Below are positions 17,066 to 26,601 of a DNA stretch of 64,000 nucleotides, piece by piece. The DNA comes from Sulfurimonas autotrophica DSM 16294 (GTDB taxonomy: Bacteria; Campylobacterota; Campylobacteria; Campylobacterales; Sulfurimonadaceae). Below the pieces are notes generated by a model that worked only from the letters and a program-made list of their open reading frames with translations, was not told the origin of the DNA and ran no database searches. The position numbers and the translations under genes are program-made. Positions within the stretch are counted from its first letter, which is position 1. The number at the start of each line of letters is the position of its first letter. The DNA lies in assembly GCF_000147355.1 (NCBI RefSeq), contig NC_014506.1, positions 1,426,001-1,490,000 on the forward strand. Reading direction: 5' to 3'.

Positions 17066-18928
17066 ATGAACTTAAAATCTTTACAAATGAAAATTATTCT
17101 AATTTTTTCCCTTCCTGCCGTTGCATTAATATACTTTTCATACTCTTTAGTACATTCCAATTATATCAAATATCAAGAGAGTACTTCTTATGCATCGTCT
17201 GCAAAACACACTCATATTCTTAGTAAATTAATTCATAATTTACAACTCGAAAGAGGACTTAGTGCAGGCTATATAGTCTCAAAAAATGAGACCATTAAAA
17301 AAAATCTAAAAAAACAATATAATCTGACAGATGATTCATACAAAAATTTAATAAATTTTTCAAATGAACACCCGCAATTTATAAAAAAATTTAAGAAAAT
17401 GAAGATAATAAGACAAAAGCTTCTCACCGGTAAACTTAATTTTTCTGATGAAATAAAATATTATAATGGTTTAAACAAAGATTTACTCAATGCTATAAGT
17501 TTATTGATGCATAATTTAAAATCAAAATTATATAACGGAAAAGCCTTAATAGAACTTCAAAAATTAAAAGAATATTTAGGACAGGAGAGAGCCTACAGCT
17601 ACAATCAAATACTAGCCCGAAACAAAAATGAAAAATATATAAAATATATTCAGTTATTGCAAAAAAAAGAAGAAAAATTAAAAACTATTTTTTCTGTTTG
17701 TGCTTCTACAAATACTAGACATTTATTTAAACAAATCGTTCACAAAGAGACGCTTGAAAAAATGAATCACTTAAGAAAAATATTTTATCTTAAAAAACTC
17801 TCATCCAAAGAAGACGCAAAAATATGGTTTCAAATAACTTCTCAATATATCACACAAATATATAATGTCTCAAGCCAAATTCTAAATACCATTTTAAAAG
17901 ATGCCGTACGAACACAAAAAGATATAAGAAAGGTATTTATATTTACAGTTATTTTATGGATTTTGTCTATTTTATCTTTTTTATTCTTAGTATATATTCT
18001 TAATGCATTAATTAACAAAGAAGAGAAGTTACTAAAAAGAATCCGGATTGCTTCTTACACTTTTGATTCTCATGAAGCTATTGTTATAACAGATAAAAAT
18101 GGCATAGTTTTAGAAGTCAATAAATCTTTTACAAGAATTACCGGATATGAAGCAGATGAGATTATAGGACATACAACTAAAATACTAAAATCCGATAAGC
18201 ACAGCAGAGAATTTTATGCCAACATGTGGGGACAGCTTCTTACATCCGGGAAATGGAGCGGTGATATATACAATAAACGCAAAAACGGTGAAATATATCC
18301 AGAGAGGCTCTCTATTAGCGCTATTAAAAATGAAAATGGTGATATTATTAATTTTATTGCGCAATTTTATGATATATCTGACCTAAGAAGTGCCCAAGAA
18401 GAAGCAGTATATCAAGCAAACCATGACTTTTTAACAGGGCTTTTCAATAGAAAACTTCTGCTTCAAAGATTACACGAAGAAAACTCTAAAGCACTCAGAC
18501 ATAATTTTATTCATGCTTTTTTATTTATAGATTTAGATAATTTTAAAAGTGTCAATGACACCTATGGTCATCATATCGGGGATGAACTGCTTATACAGGT
18601 ATCGCAAAGAATGAAATCACTCCTCAGAGAAGAAGATATACTTGCAAGAATGAGCGGTGATGAATTTGCGGTAATTTTAGTCAATATTGCAAATTCAAAA
18701 GAAGCAGCAAAAAAGTATGCAGAGAAAAAATGTCAATCTATCATAGATGCCCTTTCTCAAGCATTTGTCATTGAAGGAAATGAAATCTATATTGGAGCAA
18801 GCATTGGCATCAAGATATTTCCAGATGAAAAAAACAATATAGAAGATATTATTAATGATGCTGATAAAGCCATGTATGTTTCTAAAAAACACGGAAAAAA
18901 CAGCTGCTCACTCTATTGTGAAATATAA
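17066..18928 (+). CDS. NIT-PAS-GGDEF membrane sensor (nitrate/nitrite-type sensor cyclase)
   Basis: This 620-residue protein has a transmembrane helix (about 8-27), a periplasmic helical NIT-like domain (about 40-285) opening with LIHNLQLERGLSAGYI, a second helix (about 292-315), a PAS domain (about 330-445; NKSFTRITGYEADEIIGHT) and a GGDEF domain (about 455-618). The GGDEF signature is MSGDEF, a variant often still active, with an REED (RxxD) inhibitory site upstream. NIT domains in this family sense nitrate or nitrite. This suggests that electron-acceptor supply feeds into cyclic-di-GMP signalling. It has no EAL domain. Confidence 0.85.
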   Translation: MNLKSLQMKIILIFSLPAVALIYFSYSLVHSNYIKYQESTSYASSAKHTHILSKLIHNLQLERGLSAGYIVSKNETIKKNLKKQYNLTDDSYKNLINFSNEHPQFIKKFKKMKIIRQKLLTGKLNFSDEIKYYNGLNKDLLNAISLLMHNLKSKLYNGKALIELQKLKEYLGQERAYSYNQILARNKNEKYIKYIQLLQKKEEKLKTIFSVCASTNTRHLFKQIVHKETLEKMNHLRKIFYLKKLSSKEDAKIWFQITSQYITQIYNVSSQILNTILKDAVRTQKDIRKVFIFTVILWILSILSFLFLVYILNALINKEEKLLKRIRIASYTFDSHEAIVITDKNGIVLEVNKSFTRITGYEADEIIGHTTKILKSDKHSREFYANMWGQLLTSGKWSGDIYNKRKNGEIYPERLSISAIKNENGDIINFIAQFYDISDLRSAQEEAVYQANHDFLTGLFNRKLLLQRLHEENSKALRHNFIHAFLFIDLDNFKSVNDTYGHHIGDELLIQVSQRMKSLLREEDILARMSGDEFAVILVNIANSKEAAKKYAEKKCQSIIDALSQAFVIEGNEIYIGASIGIKIFPDEKNNIEDIINDADKAMYVSKKHGKNSCSLYCEI

Positions 18929-18942
18929 ATTTTTTATTTCAC
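18918..18942. terminator. Bidirectional hairpin formed by the ends of two convergent genes
   Basis: GTGAAATA (18918-18925) pairs with TATTTCAC (18935-18942) across a 9-base loop containing a T run. Each arm contains the last codons and stop region of one of the two convergent genes. This fits a shared terminator. Confidence 0.5.
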
Positions 18943-20349
18943 GTACACAAAGCTATCGGGAATAATAGATTTATATTTTGGTATGCTTTGCCCCAAAGAG
19001 GCATTTACATATGTAGGGTCTGCCAAAACATATCTTTGTCCTGACACCTTTACACTATCCCCTCTCATCGGTACATGTAAAGCAGTACTCATATGATCTT
19101 TATACTTAACACCCACTACACTAATGCCGAATAAATCTTTTACCAGACGAGCATATAGTACTGCTCTATCCTCACAATCTGATTTGTCATAACAGAGTGT
19201 TTCTTGTGCAAACATTACTTTTTCTCTGCCAAACTGCGCATTATCACGTTCGTACTTAAAAGCTTTTTGCACAAACCTAAGTACAAAATTCAAAGCTTCA
19301 CTTGCTTTTTTATTGTCAGTATACTGTTTTATATCACCGGCGATATCTTTATATGTTTCGTATTCCAAAGGTGCATTGAAAAAAACTTTATAATCAACTT
19401 GAGGGTAACTGTTCATAAAATCAATCAAATTTTGATTATATCGATAAGAAGCACTGTATACTTTGCCATATTCTCTAAAAGAAACAGTTTTAGTTTGAAG
19501 ATTTTTTTCTAAAATAGGCAGAGTCTTCAACTCAAAATCAAGAGCTTTTGTTGCATCGGGATAGTCTTGTGAATATGTATAAATATCCCCTATATTGCTT
19601 TTGTTATATTCAGATATGACATAAAACTTTTTCCCATCAAATGTATAATTTGGAGTGGAATACATCTTGCCTTTTATTTCATGGAGCAGAACTACATGCT
19701 TATCCGCACCTAACGCCACTTTTACTCTGTAGCCAAGCTTGTTAAATATAAACCAGCTAAACAATTTTGCATCATCAGGTGTACTAAAAAGAGTGTGTGA
19801 GAGTTTATCAACTAAAAGATAAATACCCCAGTCGTTAAGATTCATATGTTTACATGTAACCTTAATATTATAGAGCAAGTTGTCATAATCACTAGCTGCC
19901 ATAACACTAAAAAAATTTATAATGCCCTTTTGCCTTCTTGGGTAGAATTTTGCATTTTTCATCCCTTTATCAAAATCAAAGCCTAAAAATATCCCAAAAA
20001 AAGTAAATGTAGCATCATAGCCTTTTAGTTTTTTCACAGGAGAAGTCAAAGCTTTTACAACTGAAGGTTTAATATTGATGACTAAGTTTGGACCTACATT
20101 TTGAGGTGTTTTTTGGCTCAGTGCCGGCACAACTTTTGGCTTTGGCTTTTGGTACATCGGCGGTGAAATATACGCATTGTACTCTTTCCACTGAGCTTGT
20201 AGATATTTATTAAATTCACTGTCTTTTTTGTCTCTAAATTTACTAAAAGACTCAACCTGCACACGTTTAAAGTCTGCAAAACTCTGTGCATAAAGACAGT
20301 TACATGTAAGCGTTATAAAGAGGCTAAAAAGGCCAAATTGATTGAACAA
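18934..20349 (-). CDS. Secreted transglutaminase-like (papain-fold) protein downstream of flgH
   Basis: The likely 471-residue product has a signal peptide (MFNQFGLFSLFITLTCNCLY, cleaved near AQS), a charged and proline-rich linker (about 25-90), and a C-terminal transglutaminase-like core. The presumed catalytic residues are Cys in YDKSDCEDRAVLYARL, His in STALHVPM and Asp in YVLADPTYV. Proteins of this type act as periplasmic proteases, transamidases or cross-linkers; the role here is unknown. The frame opens further upstream (to 20421), but that part only shadows flgH. TTG at 20349 gives the signal peptide and overlaps the flgH end by 26 bases, so translation is coupled to a flagellar L-ring gene. 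Two TTACATGTAA palindromes lie within. Confidence 0.75.
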   Translation of the reverse strand: MFNQFGLFSLFITLTCNCLYAQSFADFKRVQVESFSKFRDKKDSEFNKYLQAQWKEYNAYISPPMYQKPKPKVVPALSQKTPQNVGPNLVINIKPSVVKALTSPVKKLKGYDATFTFFGIFLGFDFDKGMKNAKFYPRRQKGIINFFSVMAASDYDNLLYNIKVTCKHMNLNDWGIYLLVDKLSHTLFSTPDDAKLFSWFIFNKLGYRVKVALGADKHVVLLHEIKGKMYSTPNYTFDGKKFYVISEYNKSNIGDIYTYSQDYPDATKALDFELKTLPILEKNLQTKTVSFREYGKVYSASYRYNQNLIDFMNSYPQVDYKVFFNAPLEYETYKDIAGDIKQYTDNKKASEALNFVLRFVQKAFKYERDNAQFGREKVMFAQETLCYDKSDCEDRAVLYARLVKDLFGISVVGVKYKDHMSTALHVPMRGDSVKVSGQRYVLADPTYVNASLGQSIPKYKSIIPDSFVYVK

Positions 20350-21046
20350 TTTTAGTTCCCCATCCTTGTTGTGTTGCACGGTCCATATCTCCCTCTGTTT
20401 TATATAATATTTTTGCATCACTTATTTGTGAAGAGTTTATTTTATTATACTGGTCTATGTCATACGGACGAATAACACCGCTTAACTGAACTATCTGTTT
20501 TTGGTCATCTATAAGTATTTCTCTTTTTCCTGAAATATAATAATTTCCATTTTTTAAAATTTTAACGATTCTAGCAGAAATAGTAGTCGTAAAACTCGCA
20601 TCTTTTGTGGCACTGCCTGAGCCTTTGTAAGCACTGCTAGAATTACTGTTGAAACCTACATTACTAAACCCATTGATATCTGCTACTTTGGAATTCATTG
20701 CAGAGTTCACACCTGTGCTGGAAAAAAGTCCCCCGCCGAGTGCACTTGTGTCATTTTCTGAGAGTTGTTTTGAGCCTGTATTAGAACTTTTAGCAGCTTC
20801 AGAAATCACCACCGTTACTATGTCACTGACATGCATCGCTTTATGGTCTGAAAAAAGAGGATTTTCCCCCTGTCCAAAAATACTGCCCGTTGATGCAAAA
20901 TCCTGCTGGTCTTCTTTTGCAGGCATCTGCTCAACATATGCAGGCGGTTCAAAGTTTATCTCAGGATCTGTCAGGTTTGCCGTACATCCACTGAACACGA
21001 CTACACTCAAAAGCAGTATAAAAGTTGTTAATTTAATTTTATTCAT
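20324..21046 (-). CDS. flgH: Flagellar L-ring protein FlgH
   Basis: This 240-residue lipoprotein forms the outer-membrane L ring of the flagellar basal body. The signal peptide ends in the lipobox VVVFSGC, making Cys21 the lipidated residue. Family motifs are LFSDHKAMHVSDIVTVVI, SAKI-like strands and ISGKREILIDDQKQIVQLSG with VRPYDI-type ending (IRPYDIDQYNKINSSQISD). The length is normal. A perfect sigma-54 promoter lies upstream (21088-21103), as expected for mid-class flagellar genes of this group. The 3' end overlaps a transglutaminase-like gene. Confidence 0.96.
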   Translation of the reverse strand: MNKIKLTTFILLLSVVVFSGCTANLTDPEINFEPPAYVEQMPAKEDQQDFASTGSIFGQGENPLFSDHKAMHVSDIVTVVISEAAKSSNTGSKQLSENDTSALGGGLFSSTGVNSAMNSKVADINGFSNVGFNSNSSSAYKGSGSATKDASFTTTISARIVKILKNGNYYISGKREILIDDQKQIVQLSGVIRPYDIDQYNKINSSQISDAKILYKTEGDMDRATQQGWGTKIVQSIWPF

Positions 21047-21078
21047 AAATAGTTTCCCATAACATATCTTAATTTTGT

Positions 21079-21084
21079 TATAAT
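21079..21084 (+). promoter_or_regulatory. Likely sigma-70 -10 box of yqeY
   Basis: TATAAT in the context TTGTTATAATACC, 46 bases before the yqeY ATG; it lies just beside the opposing sigma-54 promoter of flgH. Confidence 0.5.
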
Positions 21085-21087
21085 ACC

Positions 21088-21103
21088 AGCAATTTTAGTT
21101 CCA
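21088..21103 (-). promoter_or_regulatory. Sigma-54 (RpoN) promoter of flgH
   Basis: On the minus strand the sequence reads TGGAACTAAAATTGCT. This has the GG and GC elements spaced by ten bases and matches the RpoN consensus TGGCAC-N5-TTGC at all but one position. The predicted start point lies about 30 bases before the flgH ATG. RpoN control of rod/ring/hook genes is established in Campylobacter and Helicobacter. Confidence 0.8.
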
Positions 21104-21129
21104 TAAAATAATAAACAAGGATTTTAAAA

Positions 21130-21573
21130 ATGTCATTAAGAGAAACAATTAACCAAGATGTAAAAAATGCTATGAAAGCAAAAGACACAAAAAAAAGAGA
21201 TGCACTTCGTCTGCTTACAAGTGCTTTTAAACAAATAGAAGTTGATGAGCGAAAAGAACTTACAGATGAAGATGTCATTAAAATAATTCAAACACAGGTA
21301 AAACGCAGAAATGATGCAGCAAGCCAATACAAAGAGGCCGGTCGTGATGATTTGATGCAGATAGAACTTGATGAAATTACCTACTATGAAACATACCTGC
21401 CAAAACAACTGAGCGACGAAGAGCTTACAACTGAAGTAAAAGCCATCGTAGAAAAAACAGGCGCTTCAAGTATGAAAGATATGGGAAAAGTTATGGGAAT
21501 GGCGAGCAAAGAGTTAGCCGGCAAAGCTGATGGAAAACGCATCAGTGATGCTGTAAAAAAAGCTTTGGCTTAA
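21130..21573 (+). CDS. yqeY: GatB/YqeY domain protein
   Basis: This 147-residue protein matches the YqeY family: an N-terminal helical part (MSLRETINQDVKNAMKAKD) and a C-terminal tail domain like that of the amidotransferase subunit GatB (MKDMGKVMGMASKELAGKADG). GatB-tail domains contact tRNA; the role of free YqeY is unsettled. Ribosome site AAGG lies nine bases before the ATG. Its stop overlaps that of the convergent 570-residue gene. Confidence 0.92.
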   Translation: MSLRETINQDVKNAMKAKDTKKRDALRLLTSAFKQIEVDERKELTDEDVIKIIQTQVKRRNDAASQYKEAGRDDLMQIELDEITYYETYLPKQLSDEELTTEVKAIVEKTGASSMKDMGKVMGMASKELAGKADGKRISDAVKKALA

Positions 21574-23282
21574 AAAAACTCTAAATCATCATCACTTTCC
21601 TCAGTAGCAGCTTCTTCTTCGGGAGTTGCAAATATAAAGTGCTCGATCGAAGCGCAGTTTTCCAGTAAGGATGCATCAAGATAATGAATATCCGGTGTGT
21701 TGGGTTCAATAAAAATATATTTTTTCCACGTCTGCAAATCATCTATAAGCCCCTGTATGTAAAAGCGTAACTTATCTTTTTTTTCTTTTTCAAGCATATT
21801 TACAGATAAACGCTGAAATACTTTATAGAGTGATTCCAAAGAAATAGCCAAATCGTTAAATTCTATAGTTTCATGCAGTACACTTATATATTTATCTAAA
21901 ACTGTGCAAACCGCTTCTAAGATCTCATCATTGAATTCTTCTTCATTAAATAGTATATCTTTAATTTCTGTTTCATTTTCATTTAACTCATCAAGCAGAT
22001 AGTTATCTACTTCAAAATCCTGCAAAAATTCCTGTGCACTGATTTTTTGATGTTCTTTATAATGCATTGTTTCAATATTTGTATGTTTTAAAATACCGCT
22101 TTTCCTGATAGGTGCAGCTACTTTTGTAGCTGCTTGTTTAGTTGCTTTTTCAGATAATTTCAGAGTGAGGACCAGCTCACTGTACGAAGCATTATCTTTT
22201 TGTATTGTTTTTGACATCGTATCTGTATTTATCTCTATCATTTCAAGGCACTCATCTGTCACAGTCTCGTCTGCACCAAAAAGAGTAATAAAAACAGCTA
22301 TTGCTTTTTCATGCTGAGAGTTGATATGCGCACGAATATAGCCGACTCTGTTTAATGATTGAACCAAAGCATGGTAAATGACTTCAAGATAGTGTTCAAG
22401 AACACCGAAGTCATCATTTTTATACTTATCAAAGAGCATTGTGTATATCTGCTCCCAAAATCTATCTATTTCCCAATAAGAACTTATCAGTATAATTTTT
22501 GATTCATAAAAACTTGCAATTTCATTAAGAAGTTTTTCTTCAACATTACGCATATCCATAGTTGTCAAATACGAGTCGGCATTTTTCACATTAAGTGTTC
22601 GCAGTAAAACACTTACAATCTGCTCCTTAAATGTCTTTGGCGAGTCATAATTTTTATAAAGCTTATTCACTTCGAGTGATTTAAATATTGTATAGAGAAT
22701 CTCTGATGTTTTAACAAGTGTACCTGTTTGTAAAGCAACAACCAAAGACGAAGTCACTAAGTATATGTCTGCGGTATCTTGTATGGAAAGTTTGTAATTA
22801 TCGCCAACATAATCAATAAGATACTTTAATTCACGCCGAGATGTATCTAAGTCGTTAAAATGCAGTAAAGCTCTGATAAAATTATTTTGCAGCGTCTCAA
22901 TATGCGTATTTGTATAATTTCGTACATGCTCTAAAATTTCTGTGTGCATGTTTTCATTACTATTGTCTAGAAGTGCCTTAAACTCCAAACGGTACAAACG
23001 CTCTTTTAAATTTAATAAAGGCTGTTTTTCACTATAACCTACCACTGAGAGCCATGAACGCATCAAATCTTTTCTGATATCTTTGTTAATTATCCCTTTT
23101 TTACTCATGACATATTCCAAATCGATAAGCAGCAGATGTGAATCCAGATAACTGATATTGTCTATTTTTTTCTTCAGTGCATCATAATCTTTAATCAATG
23201 TGCAGTCATAATTATGTTCAACCACTTTAAGTATCTTTGCATTTTCTTTGACAAAAGCATATATTTTGACGTCGGTTTTCAT
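21570..23282 (-). CDS. Unrecognised 570-residue protein downstream of MutS7
   Basis: I do not recognise this protein. The first 110 residues (MKTDVKIYAFVKENAKIL, then SHLLLIDLEYV) alternate strands and helices rather like a receiver fold, but no phospho-acceptor set is clear. The rest is mainly helical without membrane segments and ends in a strongly acidic tail (EEEAATEESDDDLEFF). Strong ribosome site AGAGGAAC precedes the ATG, and a -10 box lies at 23325-23330. The gene follows the MutS7-HNH gene on the same strand after an 89-base gap, so a functional link is possible but unproven. Confidence 0.7.
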   Translation of the reverse strand: MKTDVKIYAFVKENAKILKVVEHNYDCTLIKDYDALKKKIDNISYLDSHLLLIDLEYVMSKKGIINKDIRKDLMRSWLSVVGYSEKQPLLNLKERLYRLEFKALLDNSNENMHTEILEHVRNYTNTHIETLQNNFIRALLHFNDLDTSRRELKYLIDYVGDNYKLSIQDTADIYLVTSSLVVALQTGTLVKTSEILYTIFKSLEVNKLYKNYDSPKTFKEQIVSVLLRTLNVKNADSYLTTMDMRNVEEKLLNEIASFYESKIILISSYWEIDRFWEQIYTMLFDKYKNDDFGVLEHYLEVIYHALVQSLNRVGYIRAHINSQHEKAIAVFITLFGADETVTDECLEMIEINTDTMSKTIQKDNASYSELVLTLKLSEKATKQAATKVAAPIRKSGILKHTNIETMHYKEHQKISAQEFLQDFEVDNYLLDELNENETEIKDILFNEEEFNDEILEAVCTVLDKYISVLHETIEFNDLAISLESLYKVFQRLSVNMLEKEKKDKLRFYIQGLIDDLQTWKKYIFIEPNTPDIHYLDASLLENCASIEHFIFATPEEEAATEESDDDLEFF

Positions 23283-23324
23283 AGTAAGTTCCTCTTTAAT
23301 ATATGTCAGTATACATTATTTTAT

Positions 23325-23330
23325 ATTATA
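23325..23330 (-). promoter_or_regulatory. Likely -10 box of the 570-residue gene
   Basis: TATAAT on the minus strand in CTAGTATAATATAAA, about 45 bases before the ATG; it allows expression independent of the MutS7 gene. Confidence 0.5.
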
Positions 23331-23371
23331 CTAGTTTGAAAAAATTATTTTACATTTTCATATGGTTTTTA

Positions 23372-26300
23372 TTACCAGTCATCTAAAATAAACCCTTCCT
23401 CTTCTTTTGTTTTAGGCTCATTTATTTCAGGTGCAACAACTTTTTTGACTTCAGGTTTACGCATCTGCTCTTCAAACTGCAGTTCAAGCCCTTTACTCGT
23501 CATAATAAACCCGTTTACATGTAACTTACCCTCATGTATTTGGTGATGATGTTCTTTACATAACGGCACAAGATTATGTTTGTTGTCTTTGTGAAAATGC
23601 CCTATAAAGCCGGCATTGTCAGCCAGTGATTTTTGCGATATATGATGCACATCTTCCGCCACGGCACCGCAGATAATACATTTAGTAACATAAAGCTCTT
23701 TGTTGTACTTGGATTTTTTCTTCTTTACTAATAGTTCAAGCTCATCATAATCATTGGCAAGCCGTTTTCTGATGGCATTCGCACTCTCTAAAAACTCACT
23801 GTCCATATGCAGCGATTTGGCAAACTCCAGTCCGTATATACTGCTGCCGCTTCCGGCTTGAAGTACACGGTTAAATATCAGCTTATCACTCTCTTCATCA
23901 TATTCAACGCTCAAATGCAGATCCACAACATTATCCAGTGATGTAATCTCATTCATTGTCGAGAGCTGGTGCAGGTGTGTCGCAAACAAAAATAGACATC
24001 TTGTCTTTGCAAGCTTTTGTATGGCTGCAGCTACAATTGCCACGCCTGAGAGCGTTTCTGTACCGTGACTTATTTCATCACCGAGCACAAGAGACTTTAC
24101 AGTTGAACGGTTAAATATATTTTTGAGTTCAAGCATCTCCACCGCAAAGGTCGACAGCCCTTTTGCCAAATTGTCTTTTGAAACTATACGTGTAAAAAGT
24201 GAATCATATATACTGAATTTCATAACAGAAGCACTCACGAAAAAGCCCGATTGCGCCATGAGAACGGCAATACCTATACTCTTCATCAAAGATGATTTTC
24301 CGCTTGAATTTATGCCGTATAAAAGCACGCCGTTTATGTCATGTCCGTCATGCACACGTACATCAAGCATAACAGTTTTAGGATGAGGCAGGTCCATATA
24401 ATCACGATTTCCCATCACAATGTCATTAGGAACGTACAAGCCGCCTCGCTCTTGTACTTCTATCAAAGGATGACGAAGCTGCATGATTTGCATGAAGTTT
24501 TCATCCTCTTTTGCTTCGACTATCATAGGTCTTGAGTGCTTATAATCCTGTGCTACTTTTGATGAACTGACACCAACATCCAAATCAGCTACATAGTTAA
24601 TAACTCTGTCAAAAAGCAGTGAATAACGTCTCTCAAAAAGTGCTTGGAGCCCGATATATCGTTCTTTTACCAGTACAACAATTTTACGACGGTTTTTCAT
24701 AATATTGTCAGAAAGCTTGTCTGTAAAGGCTGATGTTATCTTGACATTATTTGTCAGTTTTTTGACAGTGAAATCTGCAAACTCTTCACTCTTTTTAAAT
24801 TCGCTTTCAATTAATGAAAAACGGTTTTTACTCAAAGAGATATAATAGCCTTCTTTTTCCAAAAGCCCCAAAGTCACAAGCTTTGTCGAACTGCCTGCAT
24901 TTGCGCTTGCAAGCAGCTCTTCGATTTTGGTGATGATGTCTTCGAAAGCGACCATCATAACTGCATTTTCTTTTACCAGAGTATCTATGGCTTCATCCAC
25001 GCCGCTCATTAAAAAGTTTTCATCCACAGTTGCATTTGTAAAACGCCGTGATATATCCAAATCTATAGTTTTTGTTATGTCACGTAAGAACTCTTCGACC
25101 TCACTTTCATGAAAAGGTGTTTTTTGAATTTTATATTTTTTGACATAGAGCATCAGCTCTTTCACACTTACCATAGAATCATACATGTGATTCATCTCAA
25201 ATGGATGCAGTCTGCCAAGACTCAAACGACGCGAGAGCCTCTCAAGGTCATACACGCCCCGCATCATTTCATCAAGGTATCTTACATGTGAAGAGACACG
25301 TTCTATTAAGTTGTATCGGCGTTCGAGCTCGTCAACTTCCATTATCGGGTTAAGCAGGCGTTCTTTTAAAAGTCTTTTTCCTATAGCTGTTGCACTTTTG
25401 TCTATCATTTTTAAAAGTGTAAACTCTTTTCTGTCTTTGGAAATTATGCCCATCTGCTCCAATGCATTGTTGCCCAGGTACATAAAACGGCGGTTGTCTA
25501 TAAGGCGAGGCATAGCCATTTTTTGGACTATATGGTAATCATGTTCTATGACAAAATTGATAAGAATTGCCAAAGCCTCCGTAATCATAGGAGAACGTTC
25601 TAAGTCCAAATGTTCTATGGGTGAGAGGAGTGACTGAATCTGATAAACCTCTTTGAAAAGCTCATTTTGAAACTCTATTTTTGCCCGTTTGTTATTTACC
25701 GAGTAGTGATAATGTTCAGGAATCTCCAAATACTGCATCACATGACGCTGGTCCTCAATACCGTCTAAAAAGGTCACAACAATTTCACTCGTTCTGTAAA
25801 CATTTAAAAGGTTAAAAACCTCATCAAGTGCATAGGCAGGGTCTTCACTCGTTCCGTGTGTCTCATACAACCATGTCTTGCCTGTTGTTACATCTATGGC
25901 AGAATATCCAACCGTGTAAATGCCACGAATTTTATCAATCAAAATAGAAACAATGTAGTTATCATCATTGTCGACAATATGTTCAAAATTCGTACCGGGT
26001 GAGACAATTTGTGAAATATAGCGACTGATTTTTGGAGGATTGCCCTTTTGTTTAACGACTATGACCGTATATTTTTGTTCTTGTATTAAACGGTTTAAGT
26101 AACGTTCAAAAGAGACGGCGGGAACACCTGCCAGCAGAGGATTTTTTTCAGAGTTTTCTATAATTTTTTTATTTTTTTTAGTAAGCTGTATATTTAAGAG
26201 CTCGGCTATTTCTTTAGCCTTCCCAATCTGCTCGTCATCATTGTTGACTTCATACACTTCAAAAAAAGTGCCGATTTCCATAAAAACAACAGTATCTTTA

Positions 26301-26398
26301 CCATACTTCTGCTCGAAAAATCTCTGTAAATCAAAGTAAATCTGGGTTAAAAGTTTATCTTTATTGTTTAATATTTTACTGACATCTGATGATTGCAT
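23372..26398 (-). CDS. MutS7-type mismatch-binding ATPase fused to an HNH endonuclease
   Basis: This 1008-residue protein has the MutS domain I mismatch-reading motif (GTFFEVYE, with the Phe-x-Glu at residues 45-47), connector, lever and clamp regions, and the ATPase domain (Walker [17 protein letters not shown], Walker B region [12 protein letters not shown]). At about residues 905-960 an HNH nuclease follows ([30 protein letters not shown]). This architecture is that of MutS7, described in Campylobacterota, large DNA viruses and octocoral mitochondria (the mtMutS gene). It could both recognise mismatches and nick DNA, replacing MutL/MutH. Classical MutS1 is about 850 residues and lacks HNH. 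Own promoter at 26431-26436. Confidence 0.9.
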   Translation of the reverse strand: MQSSDVSKILNNKDKLLTQIYFDLQRFFEQKYGKDTVVFMEIGTFFEVYEVNNDDEQIGKAKEIAELLNIQLTKKNKKIIENSEKNPLLAGVPAVSFERYLNRLIQEQKYTVIVVKQKGNPPKISRYISQIVSPGTNFEHIVDNDDNYIVSILIDKIRGIYTVGYSAIDVTTGKTWLYETHGTSEDPAYALDEVFNLLNVYRTSEIVVTFLDGIEDQRHVMQYLEIPEHYHYSVNNKRAKIEFQNELFKEVYQIQSLLSPIEHLDLERSPMITEALAILINFVIEHDYHIVQKMAMPRLIDNRRFMYLGNNALEQMGIISKDRKEFTLLKMIDKSATAIGKRLLKERLLNPIMEVDELERRYNLIERVSSHVRYLDEMMRGVYDLERLSRRLSLGRLHPFEMNHMYDSMVSVKELMLYVKKYKIQKTPFHESEVEEFLRDITKTIDLDISRRFTNATVDENFLMSGVDEAIDTLVKENAVMMVAFEDIITKIEELLASANAGSSTKLVTLGLLEKEGYYISLSKNRFSLIESEFKKSEEFADFTVKKLTNNVKITSAFTDKLSDNIMKNRRKIVVLVKERYIGLQALFERRYSLLFDRVINYVADLDVGVSSSKVAQDYKHSRPMIVEAKEDENFMQIMQLRHPLIEVQERGGLYVPNDIVMGNRDYMDLPHPKTVMLDVRVHDGHDINGVLLYGINSSGKSSLMKSIGIAVLMAQSGFFVSASVMKFSIYDSLFTRIVSKDNLAKGLSTFAVEMLELKNIFNRSTVKSLVLGDEISHGTETLSGVAIVAAAIQKLAKTRCLFLFATHLHQLSTMNEITSLDNVVDLHLSVEYDEESDKLIFNRVLQAGSGSSIYGLEFAKSLHMDSEFLESANAIRKRLANDYDELELLVKKKKSKYNKELYVTKCIICGAVAEDVHHISQKSLADNAGFIGHFHKDNKHNLVPLCKEHHHQIHEGKLHVNGFIMTSKGLELQFEEQMRKPEVKKVVAPEINEPKTKEEEGFILDDW

Positions 26399-26430
26399 GT
26401 AACTCTTTTTGAATGTTTTATAATAATGAG

Positions 26431-26436
26431 ATTATA
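26431..26436 (-). promoter_or_regulatory. Likely -10 box of the MutS7 gene
   Basis: TATAAT on the minus strand in ATGTTATAATCTC, about 33 bases before the ATG and between the gene and the upstream tRNA. Confidence 0.5.
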
Positions 26437-26468
26437 ACATAAGTATGTTTTATAAAGATAAATTGAAG

Positions 26469-26558
26469 TGGTGGACGAGGAGAGATTCGAACTCTCGGTA
26501 CAGTTACCCATACGCATCCTTAGCAGGGATGTGGTTTCAGCCACTCACCCACTCGTCC
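26469..26558 (-). tRNA. tRNA-Ser(GCT)
   Basis: The minus strand folds as a class II tRNA: acceptor GGACGAG / CTCGTCC, D arm containing GAGTGGCTGAAACCAC, anticodon stem-loop CATCC-CTGCTAA-GGATG with anticodon GCT, a long variable arm (CGTATGGGTAACTGTACC) and T arm GAGAGTTCGAATCTCTC. The long variable arm and GCT anticodon identify a serine tRNA reading AGC/AGU. CCA is encoded. The discriminator base reads A rather than the more usual G. Confidence 0.95.
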
Positions 26559-26572
26559 TTTTGAAGAACGTG

Positions 26573-26578
26573 ATTATA
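26573..26578 (-). promoter_or_regulatory. Likely -10 box of tRNA-Ser
   Basis: TATAAT on the minus strand in TTACTATAATCACG, 14 bases before the tRNA 5' end; the spacing places the transcript start just before the mature tRNA. Confidence 0.55.
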
Positions 26579-26601
26579 GTAATAATTTAATAATAATTAG
26601 C

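Noticed and set aside
20350-20421. N-terminal extension of the transglutaminase-like protein to an ATG at 20421
   Set aside because: The extra residues only shadow flgH and would bury the signal peptide.
23372-26398. Classical MutS (MutS1)
   Set aside because: Length of 1008 residues and the HNH domain fit MutS7.
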